From the NCBI RefSeq assembly GCF_003711105.1, contig NZ_CP023865.1, forward strand, positions 6,478,501 to 6,542,500: a DNA stretch of 64,000 nt. Direction: 5' to 3'. This document shows positions 26,191 to 34,721 of this stretch, piece after piece; position 1 is the first letter of the stretch, and every line of letters starts with the position of its first letter. Below the pieces are notes generated by a model. That model did not search any database, was not told the DNA's origin, and worked only from the letters and a program-made list of their open reading frames with translations. The DNA is from Actinoplanes teichomyceticus ATCC 31121. Lineage in GTDB: Bacteria; Actinomycetota; Actinomycetes; Mycobacteriales; Micromonosporaceae. The translations under genes and the position numbers were made by a program.

Positions 26191-26688
26191 TCACCGGGGG
26201 TTCGGGACGGGCGCGCGGCCGGTGGCGGTGGCGGGCGGCGTGGACACGGGGACCGCAGGTAGGAGCGGGTCGACCTTGGCGCCGGTGCGGTCGAGGCCGA
26301 TCGCGGCGTGGGCGGTGAGGTGGATGGCGACGGAGACGGCCTCGGCGCCGGTGAAGGTCGCGACCACGGGGCGGGCGTGCTGGTCTCGCGCGTGGACCTC
26401 GACGTGGCCGTTCGGCAGGGTCCGCACCGGCAGGAACTCCTCGATCTGCACCGGGCGCGGAGCCACGGTTTCGATCGTGGGGACGAGGGCGTCGTACCGG
26501 GTGCGCGACTCCTGCTCCCAGTAGTCGGCGAGGGTGGCGTGGCGCTCGTGTTCGGCGTGGTCGGCGGAGTGCTCGGCCAGGGCGCGGGCGACGCGCGCCT
26601 TCGCGTACGCCTCGCAGAGGTTGTTGATCTCGTCGAGAAGTTGGGTGGAGTTCGGCGTGCCGGCCGGAGTCGCGGAGACCGCGGGCAT
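26191..26688 (-). CDS. Hypothetical element protein
   Basis: 165 residues from ATG 26688 with GGAGG 8 bp upstream. The frame is open upstream to an ATG at 26970, 2 bp after the previous stop. Starting there would add 94 Pro/Arg-rich residues beginning MARYRGRHRR, so the longer form cannot be excluded. Helical first half, strand-rich second half with VRTLPNGHVEVHARDQ. Function unknown. Confidence 0.6.
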   Translation of the reverse strand: MPAVSATPAGTPNSTQLLDEINNLCEAYAKARVARALAEHSADHAEHERHATLADYWEQESRTRYDALVPTIETVAPRPVQIEEFLPVRTLPNGHVEVHARDQHARPVVATFTGAEAVSVAIHLTAHAAIGLDRTGAKVDPLLPAVPVSTPPATATGRAPVPNPR

Positions 26689-26972
26689 GAGGGGTACCTC
26701 CGTGGTGGAGTCGGTTCGAGGGGTTCGAGGTGCGGGCGCCGCCGTGGCGGGGCCCGGCGGGCCGGGGATGACGGGCACACCGCGACGGCCGGGAAGCGCC
26801 GTTGGCGGGCGTCGTGGGCCGGGTTGCGCGGGCGGGCGGGACCGTCCCGGACCGCCCGGTCGCGCGTCGTCACGGGGACGCTGCGCCGGGGCGGCGGTCG
26901 TGGTGGTGCCCGCCGGTGGCGGGGCCGAGCGCCGCCCGGTGCGGCGGTGTCGGCCCCGGTACCGGGCCATGC

Positions 26973-27959
26973 TCAGACCGCCAGCAGCTCGAACGCGCGA
27001 GCTTTCAGATCGGCGCCCTGACCGGTGACCGCGCGCCGGGCGCGGACCTCGGCGGTGCTGGCCTTCGCGTAGTGATCCACGTACTCGGTGATGGCCTGGT
27101 ATCCGGCCCACCGGGTGCCCTTGATCGCCTTCTGGGTGTCCGCGTCGCGGATGAGGAACCGCAGCGTGGCCGAGCGCTGCTTCGCGTTGTTCTTGGCCAC
27201 GTCCGAGGCGTCGTCCTCGGTCGGCCACAGCTGCGCGACGGCCTTCTCGAACTCGCCCATGGTCAGCGACTCGTTGATCATCTTCTCGGCCTCGCGCTCG
27301 AAGGCGTCGAAGTGCTTCCACACCAGGTTGAGCGCCTGCCGCGCCTCGCTGATCTTGGAGGTGATGTTCGGGGTGTGCCGGAAGGTGTACGAACCCTCGC
27401 TGCGGGCGTATGCCATGCGCTGCGTGTTCGCGCACACGATCCGTACCGGGGTGGCGTCCACCCGTAGCGAGGCGGTTCCGTCGTGCGAGGTGGTGGCCGC
27501 AAGGTAGAGGTCCATCCGGTCCACCCCGGCGATCTCCATCGCCTTCGGCAGCTTCATGGTGACGAAGACGCTCTTGCCTTTGCGCATCGAGCCGGCCGTC
27601 TCGAAGTGCGCGCCGGAGGCGTCAACCAGCAGGTTGAGCATCTCGGCGACCTGCTCGTTCTGAACGGTCGCGTAGTCCTCGCCGACGATGCCGAGATACT
27701 CGGTCTCGCCGCTGTGCGGGTTGGTCCGCACGGTCATCCACTTGTCCGGGCAGTCGATCTTCGTGACACCCTTCGCGTTGACCTCGATGCCCTGAAGCGG
27801 GATCTTGCGGACCTCCCAGCCGCCGAGCCACGCCTTGCTCATGATCTCCTCGGCGGTCATGCAGTCCTCGGTGACCTGGCCAAGTTGGTGCCAGGCGGTC
27901 AGCCGGGCGGAGGCGAAGGCGGTCTGGCCGTTGGCGAGTTTCTCCAGCTCGTGTGCCAC
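26973..27959 (-). CDS. DUF932 phage/plasmid-like protein
   Basis: 328 residues. It matches the DUF932 family in length and motifs: LTAWHQLGQV, YLGIVGEDYATVQNEQ, GKSVFVTMKLP, RIVCANTQRMA, FRHTPNITSKI. Family members are common on phages and plasmids; a role in DNA recombination or protection has been suggested but is not settled. Confidence 0.88.
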   Translation of the reverse strand: MAHELEKLANGQTAFASARLTAWHQLGQVTEDCMTAEEIMSKAWLGGWEVRKIPLQGIEVNAKGVTKIDCPDKWMTVRTNPHSGETEYLGIVGEDYATVQNEQVAEMLNLLVDASGAHFETAGSMRKGKSVFVTMKLPKAMEIAGVDRMDLYLAATTSHDGTASLRVDATPVRIVCANTQRMAYARSEGSYTFRHTPNITSKISEARQALNLVWKHFDAFEREAEKMINESLTMGEFEKAVAQLWPTEDDASDVAKNNAKQRSATLRFLIRDADTQKAIKGTRWAGYQAITEYVDHYAKASTAEVRARRAVTGQGADLKARAFELLAV

Positions 27960-28125
27960 GGGTTTCCTTTCCGGGTTCGTGGGGTCGGTGGGTAGCGGGC
28001 CAGGGTTGCGACCCCAGCCGCGCCGTCACAAGCAATGTTTCCAACCTTTGGGCCTGGATCAAGTCGATCCGGACCGGTCTATCGAGGTTTCTGCGGCGAA
28101 TCTGACGCCCGCCGCCAGCGCAGCC

Positions 28126-28686
28126 CTACCGGGCGCGCGGGGTGGTGACCAGGCGCCCGTCCGGGCCGTACTCGTACTCGTGAACGGACTTGAACGGCGC
28201 CGGCAGATACACGGAGAAGCCGTGCGAGGGCACGAACTCCGTGCGGTAGGAGCGGGTGATGCCGAGGACGTACTTCTCGGGTTTCTCGCCGTGCGATCCG
28301 GGCGGGATCATGCCGCCGCCGGGCCGGTCCGCGCGTGCGCGCCGGTGCCGGGCCAGAGCGATATGCGGGCACAGCGACAGCGCCGCCGTCATGCACTCCG
28401 CGTGCCCCGGCGGGTCGGTGTAGCGCAACAGCTCCGCCGCGCCGGGGCCACCGAGGAACGCCACCCAATACCCCATCGGACCACCGCACAGCGAACACCG
28501 CCGCGCGAGCGCGAGCTCCGTGGAGATCGTGGTGTTGATCGTGGTGGAGTCCACGCGCAACCCGTCGGGACCGTCATGCACGTTGACCGGCGGAATCGGC
28601 AACCCGCGCCGTGCGTCACGCGGACGGGCGCTGAGACCGGCCGGAAGGCCGGACACCGCATCATCAGGACGGCGTTGCCCGCTCAT
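28126..28686 (-). CDS. Zinc-ribbon hypothetical protein
   Basis: 186 residues from ATG 28686 (ATGA overlap with the upstream stop). Central CSLCGG, then HAEC and CPH, look like a zinc site; the C-terminus is strand-rich (FKSVHEYEYGPDG). The gap of about 165 bp after it leads to the DUF932 gene, which probably has its own promoter. Confidence 0.65.
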   Translation of the reverse strand: MSGQRRPDDAVSGLPAGLSARPRDARRGLPIPPVNVHDGPDGLRVDSTTINTTISTELALARRCSLCGGPMGYWVAFLGGPGAAELLRYTDPPGHAECMTAALSLCPHIALARHRRARADRPGGGMIPPGSHGEKPEKYVLGITRSYRTEFVPSHGFSVYLPAPFKSVHEYEYGPDGRLVTTPRAR

Positions 28687-28985
28687 TGGTTCGCCTCCGA
28701 CCATGCGACATACCGCCGTTCTGTCTCGTCGGCGTAGGCGATAGCGGCGGCGGCATCGGTGACCGGGTAGGCGCATTCGGACTTGCCGCTCACGGTGCGC
28801 ACGTACAGACCGGCGGGGACGCTACCGCCCGCGCAGGTCAGGCGGGTTTGCAGCGCGTACACATGCACCGCGACCTCCCAATCCGACTCCCCGCCCACGG
28901 CGATCGGGTCGGCCGATTCGCGCAGGGCCTCGGTCTGCCGGTCCGACAGCTTCGGCGCCCCGCCATCGGGGCCGGGGCGGGTCAT
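28683..28985 (-). CDS. Small hypothetical protein
   Basis: 100 residues, overlapped by ATGA with genes on both sides. Strands around YALQTRLTCAGG and LYVRTVSGKSECAYPV, then an Ala-rich helix. No family recognised. Confidence 0.6.
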   Translation of the reverse strand: MTRPGPDGGAPKLSDRQTEALRESADPIAVGGESDWEVAVHVYALQTRLTCAGGSVPAGLYVRTVSGKSECAYPVTDAAAAIAYADETERRYVAWSEANQ

Positions 28986-29467
28986 CGGTCGCCCCCGGCC
29001 CGGAGATCCACGACCACGAGGCCGGGGACCGTGGCGATAAGCCGCGCCCGGATGACCGCCCACCGGTCGGCGCGGACTGTTCGCGCGATCGGTTCGAGGT
29101 TCGCGCCGACCATGACCATGTACTCGATGGCGGCGGAGTCCCGGTCGGTGAACACGGCGTCCATGTCGCCCCCGGCCACCACGTACACCGGCCCCGGCCC
29201 GGAAGCCACGTCTACGTCGGTCGTGGGCGCCCCGGCGGGGGTGCCCACCCGGCGGCGGGCGCGCCGCGCGGGCGGGGCCGGGTGCGGGTCGGCGGGCCGG
29301 TAACCGGTCGCGCCCATCATCGGGCACAACGCCTCACCATCGGTGTGCGACCAACGCGGGCGCGGGCCGGTGGCAGCGAACCACCGGCGCGGCGGGCACT
29401 TACGGGCGGGCGCACCGCACACCGGGCACACGAGGTGCCGCACGGTGCGGCGCCGATTCGTTCTCAT
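28982..29467 (-). CDS. Zinc-ribbon hypothetical protein
   Basis: 161 residues from ATG 29467 (AGGAG 8 bp upstream). An N-terminal CPVCGAPARKCPP ribbon is followed by a Pro/Arg-rich linker and a C-terminal domain (VYVVAGGDMDAVF). First gene of a three-gene overlapping run. Confidence 0.62.
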   Translation of the reverse strand: MRTNRRRTVRHLVCPVCGAPARKCPPRRWFAATGPRPRWSHTDGEALCPMMGATGYRPADPHPAPPARRARRRVGTPAGAPTTDVDVASGPGPVYVVAGGDMDAVFTDRDSAAIEYMVMVGANLEPIARTVRADRWAVIRARLIATVPGLVVVDLRAGGDR

Positions 29468-29559
29468 GACTGCGTCTCCTAGCGTTGAGGGGTTGTGAAA
29501 GATCGGTTGCAACGGCGGCGGGGCCGGGACGCTTCCCGCGTCTCGGCCCCGTGAGTTGT

Positions 29560-30765
29560 TCACGCCGTCCGCGCCTCGTCGGCCTCGTCGATGGCGTCAC
29601 CGGCGGGCGCGTCCGCGCCTTCGGCGGAGGGACTGGCGTCGTCGGCCGTCGCCGTGCTGGCGTCATCGGCGGTCCCATCGGCGGTGGCGGTGTCGTCGGC
29701 CGTCGCCTCGGCGGTGTCGATGTCGTCGGTCCGGTCGTCGGCCGCCGCGTCGTCGGCGGTGTCGGCGGTGTCGGCCTCGTCCCCGCTGATCCCCGGGCGC
29801 GTCATCAGGGCGGCCACCTCAGCGTCCGGGGCGGGCGCGTCGTCGGCGAGGGCGTACTTCACCGGCGCCTCGCTGGTCATCACGACAACCCCGGCAATGG
29901 TGAGCTTCTGCAACGCGTTACCGCACGCACCGGAGCTGCGCCCGCCCAACTCACGCCCAACGGTGCCGGGGGTGACCTCGTGGCCGGTGCCGAGGTCCCG
30001 CATGAACGCCTCCACCAGGTTGCGGAGGCCGTTCTTGCCCAACTTTTCCGACCCGTCGGTGTTGATCTCACCGCTGGAGGCGCCGGTGCGACCGGGGCGG
30101 CGGGCCGGGGCTGTGACCGTGACACGGTTCTTCACCCGGTGCTTGTGGCCGCACGAACACACGCACTCGCGGTACGGGGCCGCGTTCGCGAGGTCAACCG
30201 TGCTCAGGTCGGCATCCCCCCGAACCCACCTGTCCGGGTTGTTCTCCTGGTTGCTACCGCCCGGAATCCGCACCGCCGCACCGGCAACCTCCATTGCCAT
30301 CAGCACCCGCGCCACGACCGGCGCCCGAAGGCCGGACTGATCGGTGATGACCGCCGCCGCAACACCGTTCGGGTGGTCACCCAGAATGCCCGCCACCATC
30401 ACGATCTTGAAATAGTCGGCTCCGCCACCCGACGGCGCACCCGACACAGGCGCACCCGACACAGGCGCCGCCGACACGGGCGCCTCCGGCAAGTCGGCGG
30501 GGGCCTCGTCGGTGGTGGCGTCGTCGCTAGCGGCGGGGATCTCGTCGGTGGTGGGGTGCCAGATGTCGGCGGGCTTGCGGTTGCCGTTGGCGGGGCCGGG
30601 GGTGCGGGTCGCGGTTCCGGCCGCCTCCATGGCGACTAGGACCTTTGCGGCGGTGGAGGCGCCGACTCCGGCGGCGGCGGCAAGGCCACGGGCGGTAATG
30701 CCGTCGGGGTGCGCGGTCAGGGCGCGGGCGACGGACTCGGCGGCGGGGGTGGCGGTGGCGGACAT
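29560..30765 (-). CDS. Winged-helix-repeat protein with acidic tail
   Basis: 401 residues with a GGAGG site. Residues 10-50 and 115-160 are two related helix-turn-helix units (ARGLAAAAGVGASTAAKVL; AAAVITDQSGLRAPVVARVL). A CVCSCGHKH zinc-like site follows near 195, then a third winged-helix-like segment. The tail is very rich in Asp, Thr and Ala. A short repeat (APVSGAP, two to three copies) lies near 97-110. Probably a DNA-binding regulator or partition-like protein of the element. Confidence 0.65.
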   Translation of the reverse strand: MSATATPAAESVARALTAHPDGITARGLAAAAGVGASTAAKVLVAMEAAGTATRTPGPANGNRKPADIWHPTTDEIPAASDDATTDEAPADLPEAPVSAAPVSGAPVSGAPSGGGADYFKIVMVAGILGDHPNGVAAAVITDQSGLRAPVVARVLMAMEVAGAAVRIPGGSNQENNPDRWVRGDADLSTVDLANAAPYRECVCSCGHKHRVKNRVTVTAPARRPGRTGASSGEINTDGSEKLGKNGLRNLVEAFMRDLGTGHEVTPGTVGRELGGRSSGACGNALQKLTIAGVVVMTSEAPVKYALADDAPAPDAEVAALMTRPGISGDEADTADTADDAAADDRTDDIDTAEATADDTATADGTADDASTATADDASPSAEGADAPAGDAIDEADEARTA

Positions 30766-31204
30766 GGAAATACCTCCATAGGGAAAGGGAATGGCAATGC
30801 GATTCCGCGTGGCGCGGGTGCGCCTCGTTTGCGGTTTCGCCGGGGCCGTTGTTGTTGCCTACATCCATGGACGCTCTGCACCGCCGCATTGTCAACCCGC
30901 GTTTCCATGACTCTTTTGAAACCGCACCGCTAACCGATCGCGGCTCGTACGTGGATGGGAATGCCGCACCCAATGCCGCATTCAACGGCCCTAGCGCCGT
31001 CCCTCTGCCACGTTCGGACGCAGGCCGGTATGCCAGCATGGATGCACGGTGCGGCGCGCGTGCGGGGCCGTGAGCCGGTCGCGGGAACGCCCGGAGTCCT
31101 CACGGATCCCGGGGCACTGTCACCTTCGGCCGGGCCGGGCCAGCTACCTCGACTAATTGATGGAGTCCAGTCGATGCGCCGTGCGAAAAATCACTTCAAC
31201 GGGT
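30766..31204. other. Intergenic region between accessory and transfer operons
   Basis: About 440 bp without a convincing gene. A TTGACA lies on the minus strand at 30890-30895 as a possible -35 for the gene at 29560, but no good -10 follows. This is a candidate place for the transfer origin because it adjoins the transfer genes; I see no diagnostic nick-site repeat. Confidence 0.35.
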
Positions 31205-32263
31205 TTATAGGATGACCCCTTTTCTGGCCATGAATGGCACCGGGTCGGTGGCGTTGCTTTCCGTTGCCGGGTAGCCCTCGTGGATCTCGAAATGCAAATG
31301 CGGGCCGGACGAGTTGCCGGATGATCCGACGTAGCCGATCGGCTGTCCGGCGGTCACGGTCTGACCGACAGTCACGAGGGGTTGGCGCACCATGTGGCAG
31401 TACCGGGACACGATTTCGCCCGCGTGGCGCACCTCGGCATACCAGCCACACCCGCCGAATCCCGGGTACCCGTCGGTGTCGCACAGCGTCCGGCCCCGGA
31501 ACGGGCCATCCCAGGAGCCGCCGCCCGCGTTGCACCGCACCCGCACCACCACCCCGGCGGACGCGGCCCGGATCACGGTGCCTTTGTCGGCCATGATGTC
31601 GGTGCCATCATGGCCGGGGCGTTCGGGCGTGCGGAACCCGGACCCGGCCTCACCGGCAACGGGGCGGGTCCACCCGGAGGCGCTCACGCCGCCGCACGCC
31701 GGCAGCGTGCCGCCGGTGAACGCCGCCACGATGGCCGCAGCGCGCGGCTCGTGTTTGGCGTAGGCGTCTGGGTACGCCGACCGTTGCACCGCCTGAGCCG
31801 TCTCGGTCAGCGGCAGCGATTGCCACCCCGGCACGGTCAGCAACCGCTCGTAGAACTTCCCGGCGGCGTAGTCCGGCGTCATGACCTGTTCCGGGGTGCC
31901 CCATCCCTGGCTCGACCGCTGCTGAAACAGCCCCAACGAGTCGTGATCGTTGCCCGCCCCGAGGTGCCCTAGGTTGATCAGGTCCGATTCTTGGAGGGCC
32001 GTTGCGACCGCGATCACCCACCCTCGCACCGGCACCCGCATCCGTTGACCGACGGCCACGATCACAGAGGCGTTACGGGTCTGATCGGCGGTCAGACCCG
32101 CCGGAGCCGCGCTGGGCGTGATGACCGCACCGGCACACCCCGGCCCGCCTCCGGCACTCCCGCCGCCGCCGAACAGCGACCCGGCCACCCCGGCGGCGGC
32201 CCCCGCGATCAAAACCACCAGCGCCACGAAACCCACGGCGACGCCGGTAACTATGCGCCCCAC
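31205..32263 (-). CDS. Bifunctional cell-wall hydrolase: transglycosylase-like plus M23 peptidase
   Basis: About 352 residues from GTG 32263 (GAGGG upstream, overlapping the previous stop). One N-terminal membrane helix is followed by a lysozyme-like domain (VIAVATALQESDL with the likely catalytic Glu, SLGLFQQRSSQGWG). A C-terminal M23 zinc peptidase follows (HDGTD metal site, RYCHM, and HLHFEI). Such enzymes open peptidoglycan for the conjugation channel, the role VirB1 plays in Gram-negative systems. Last gene of the transfer operon. Confidence 0.88.
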   Translation of the reverse strand: MGRIVTGVAVGFVALVVLIAGAAAGVAGSLFGGGGSAGGGPGCAGAVITPSAAPAGLTADQTRNASVIVAVGQRMRVPVRGWVIAVATALQESDLINLGHLGAGNDHDSLGLFQQRSSQGWGTPEQVMTPDYAAGKFYERLLTVPGWQSLPLTETAQAVQRSAYPDAYAKHEPRAAAIVAAFTGGTLPACGGVSASGWTRPVAGEAGSGFRTPERPGHDGTDIMADKGTVIRAASAGVVVRVRCNAGGGSWDGPFRGRTLCDTDGYPGFGGCGWYAEVRHAGEIVSRYCHMVRQPLVTVGQTVTAGQPIGYVGSSGNSSGPHLHFEIHEGYPATESNATDPVPFMARKGVIL

Positions 32264-33141
32264 ACCGCACCCTCGGCGGGCGTGAGGTCGGCCAGGGTGA
32301 CCCGCCCGCCGCGCCCGGCGACCCGCCACACCGGCCCCGCCGGGCCGTCGGGCGCGTTGTCGGCGGCGGCGGTCGCCACGGTCACCCCGTCCGGCACCCC
32401 GGACCGGGTGAGGTAGGCGTGCACGTTGACCTCACGCGCGCCGTTGGGCAGCCAGAACAGCACCGGATACGCCCGCGCGGGCGGTAACGCGGCGTAGCCG
32501 GTGAGCTTCCCGGCGACCCGCGACAGCGTTTCGGTGCCGAGGTCGGCCTCCAACCAGAACGGCACGGCCCGCCCGTCGTCATGCCAGACGCCGTGACCGT
32601 CGGGCCGGACGACGGTCCCGACCGCCTCACGGCACCGGGCCTCGTTCCACCACCGGGTGAGCCGGGCCGCCGGGTCGGTGCGGGCGTGCGCGGACAGCGC
32701 GACGAAGAACCCGTTGGTGGTCACGAGGTGCGCCAGTGTCGGGGACATGGCGATTCGGGCCGTGGCGTCGCGCACCGCGGCGGGGCGGGGCAGCGTGGCG
32801 CCTCGTCCGGCCGCCAGGATGGCGGCGCCGATGGGGCCGAGGGTCCACCGCCAGGATTGCGAGCCGGGGCGCTGGTAGTGGCGGAACCGGTCGAGGATCT
32901 CGCGGGTGTAGAGCTGCCCGAGGCGGATGCGGGTCCGGGCGAGGGACGTGAAGGCGAGGGTGTGGATCTGCTCGGTCGTGAAGGTCTTGTGCTGGTCGAG
33001 CAGGTCGAGCAGGAGCCGGTCTCGGGGGGTGAGTCTCGTGAGTTCGCCGGCCACGACGGACGCCGTCAGGCGGGCACCGGTAGGGGCAGAGCTTGAAGTG
33101 CTAGTGGAAGGGATATCTCTTATCAGTCGGTTCCAGTCCAC
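32251..33141 (-). CDS. Replication-relaxation family protein
   Basis: 296 residues from GTG 33141 (GGAG 5 bp upstream). It matches the replication-relaxation family: winged helix (LTPRDRLLLDLLDQHK, FTTEQIHTLAF), RLGQLYTREILDRF, and a nuclease-like half with PFWLEADLGTETL and YPVLFWLP. Members occur next to TraD/VirD4 on actinobacterial conjugative elements and may be the relaxase or its partner. No other relaxase is visible here. Confidence 0.85.
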   Translation of the reverse strand: MDWNRLIRDIPSTSTSSSAPTGARLTASVVAGELTRLTPRDRLLLDLLDQHKTFTTEQIHTLAFTSLARTRIRLGQLYTREILDRFRHYQRPGSQSWRWTLGPIGAAILAAGRGATLPRPAAVRDATARIAMSPTLAHLVTTNGFFVALSAHARTDPAARLTRWWNEARCREAVGTVVRPDGHGVWHDDGRAVPFWLEADLGTETLSRVAGKLTGYAALPPARAYPVLFWLPNGAREVNVHAYLTRSGVPDGVTVATAAADNAPDGPAGPVWRVAGRGGRVTLADLTPAEGAVWGA

Positions 33142-34721
33142 CAGTGCTCCACAGGGTCCGTGACGTGCGCGTACGACGTGTCATAGGGGGCGTGTTGACC
33201 GGCGTGTTCGTCGTCGTGAGCCGCCTCGTGAGGTACCTCGTGAGCCGTCATCTGAGGGGTCACTAGTGACCGCTCGGGGTGCAGGGCGAAGTTGTTCGGC
33301 TCCACCGGCGGCTGCACCATCACCGCGGAGGGCTGCTCCTCTTCACCGGCCGGCGGCGCCGTGCTCGCCACGCCGAGCAGCGCCCTGCGGTCGGAGTGCG
33401 ACAGCCCGGTTCGTTCCCTGGCCGCTGCCCGCAGCACCGCTGCCCGGCCCTTGATCGGCGCACGGGGTGGCTCGGTGTCAGCGGTCGCCGGTGGCACCAC
33501 CCGCCCGTTCGCCACCGGCCGCAGAACGACTTCGTAGCCACCGAGGCGGATAAGGTCCCCGTCGTCGAGGTAGGGGCGCAGGTGTCGGGCCTGGTCGATG
33601 GCGTCGCGCGGGGCCAATGCGAAATAGACCTTGTTGCGGGCGTTGGCGTCGATCGCCGCCGCCATCTCCCCGGAGAGCTGGCCGAGGTACTGGTGGGCCA
33701 GGACGAACGAGGTGTGCAGGCCGCGGGCTTCGGCGAGGGCGTCATCGATGCCGATCGGCAGGTGCAGGAAGTTGTGGCACTCGTCCAGCACGACCATCGC
33801 GTCCGGGCGCTCGTTCTCGGGGATGCGGGCGCGGGCGGTGGTGGCCTGCCACAGCCCGGCCAGCAGCAGCGAGCCGATTAGGCGGGTGCCGTCCTCGCCG
33901 ATGACGCCTTTGGGTAGCCGGCACAGCAGCACGCCGCCGTCGAGGATGTCGGCGAAGGAGAACGTGGTCGCCGGGACTCCGAACAGCGAGTTCGCCATCG
34001 GGTGCGCCAGCACCAGGCGCAGCCGCGACAGCAGCGGCGCGACGAGCCCGGCACGCTGCCCGGCGGGCAGGCTGTCGAAGCCTTCCCAGAACTCGCCGAG
34101 GGTGTTGCCCTCCCACGCCTTGATCGCGTTGGTTACTGCCTTGACCCGTGCGGCCCGCCACGCGGTGTCGGACAACAGTCGCGGCAACTGCGCGAGGGTG
34201 GAGCCTTCCAGATGGGCCAGGGTGAGCAAGGCGTGATAGCAGATGTCGGCGGAGCGATGGCCCCACCAACGCGCCCACACCTTGCTCATGACGGAGGTGA
34301 GGTTGGCGGCCACGTCGTGCGGGGTGCCGCCGTGCACGGCCGGATCCAAGAGGTTGATCGCCGGGGGCGCGTGCCGCTCGTCCGGGTCGATGAGCACCAG
34401 GCGGTCACCAGCAGACTCGGGCAGCCGGTCGAGCAGGTCGCGGATCAGGTCGCCCTTGGCCGGGTCGAACGCCGCAACCCCTCGGCCCGCCTCGACATCG
34501 TCGAGGATCATGTTCATCAGCAGGGTGGTCTTGCCGGTGCCGGTCGGGCCGAGCGCGTGCACGTGGTAGCGGCAGTCATCCAGCGAGATGCCGATCCTCG
34601 TGCGGGGGCCGGCGTTGGCGACCCCGATGACTTTGCCGCCGAGGCCGTACCGCTCATCGACGGGAACAAGGTTCAGGCGGCGCTCCGGCGAAGCCGTGGC
34701 CGGGTTGATGGGTGCGGTCAC
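33123..34721 (-). CDS. VirD4/TraD-type coupling ATPase
   Basis: About 532 residues. GTG 34721 is preferred (GGAG 6 bp upstream, GTGA overlap with the previous stop) over a TTG at 34733. Walker A GPTGTGKTTLL near 60, Walker B MVVLDECHNF near 312, then a TraM-recognition-type region (LAHQYLGQL, ANARNKVYFAL). It couples the DNA substrate to the secretion channel at the membrane. There is no N-terminal membrane helix; the preceding membrane protein may anchor it. Confidence 0.92.
   Translation of the reverse strand: MTAPINPATASPERRLNLVPVDERYGLGGKVIGVANAGPRTRIGISLDDCRYHVHALGPTGTGKTTLLMNMILDDVEAGRGVAAFDPAKGDLIRDLLDRLPESAGDRLVLIDPDERHAPPAINLLDPAVHGGTPHDVAANLTSVMSKVWARWWGHRSADICYHALLTLAHLEGSTLAQLPRLLSDTAWRAARVKAVTNAIKAWEGNTLGEFWEGFDSLPAGQRAGLVAPLLSRLRLVLAHPMANSLFGVPATTFSFADILDGGVLLCRLPKGVIGEDGTRLIGSLLLAGLWQATTARARIPENERPDAMVVLDECHNFLHLPIGIDDALAEARGLHTSFVLAHQYLGQLSGEMAAAIDANARNKVYFALAPRDAIDQARHLRPYLDDGDLIRLGGYEVVLRPVANGRVVPPATADTEPPRAPIKGRAAVLRAAARERTGLSHSDRRALLGVASTAPPAGEEEQPSAVMVQPPVEPNNFALHPERSLVTPQMTAHEVPHEAAHDDEHAGQHAPYDTSYAHVTDPVEHWWTGTD

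Noticed and set aside
33111..33122. Third copy of the shared promoter element (ATATCTCTTATC)
   Set aside because: Only the last block matches, it lies inside the replication-relaxation coding region and the other conserved blocks are absent.
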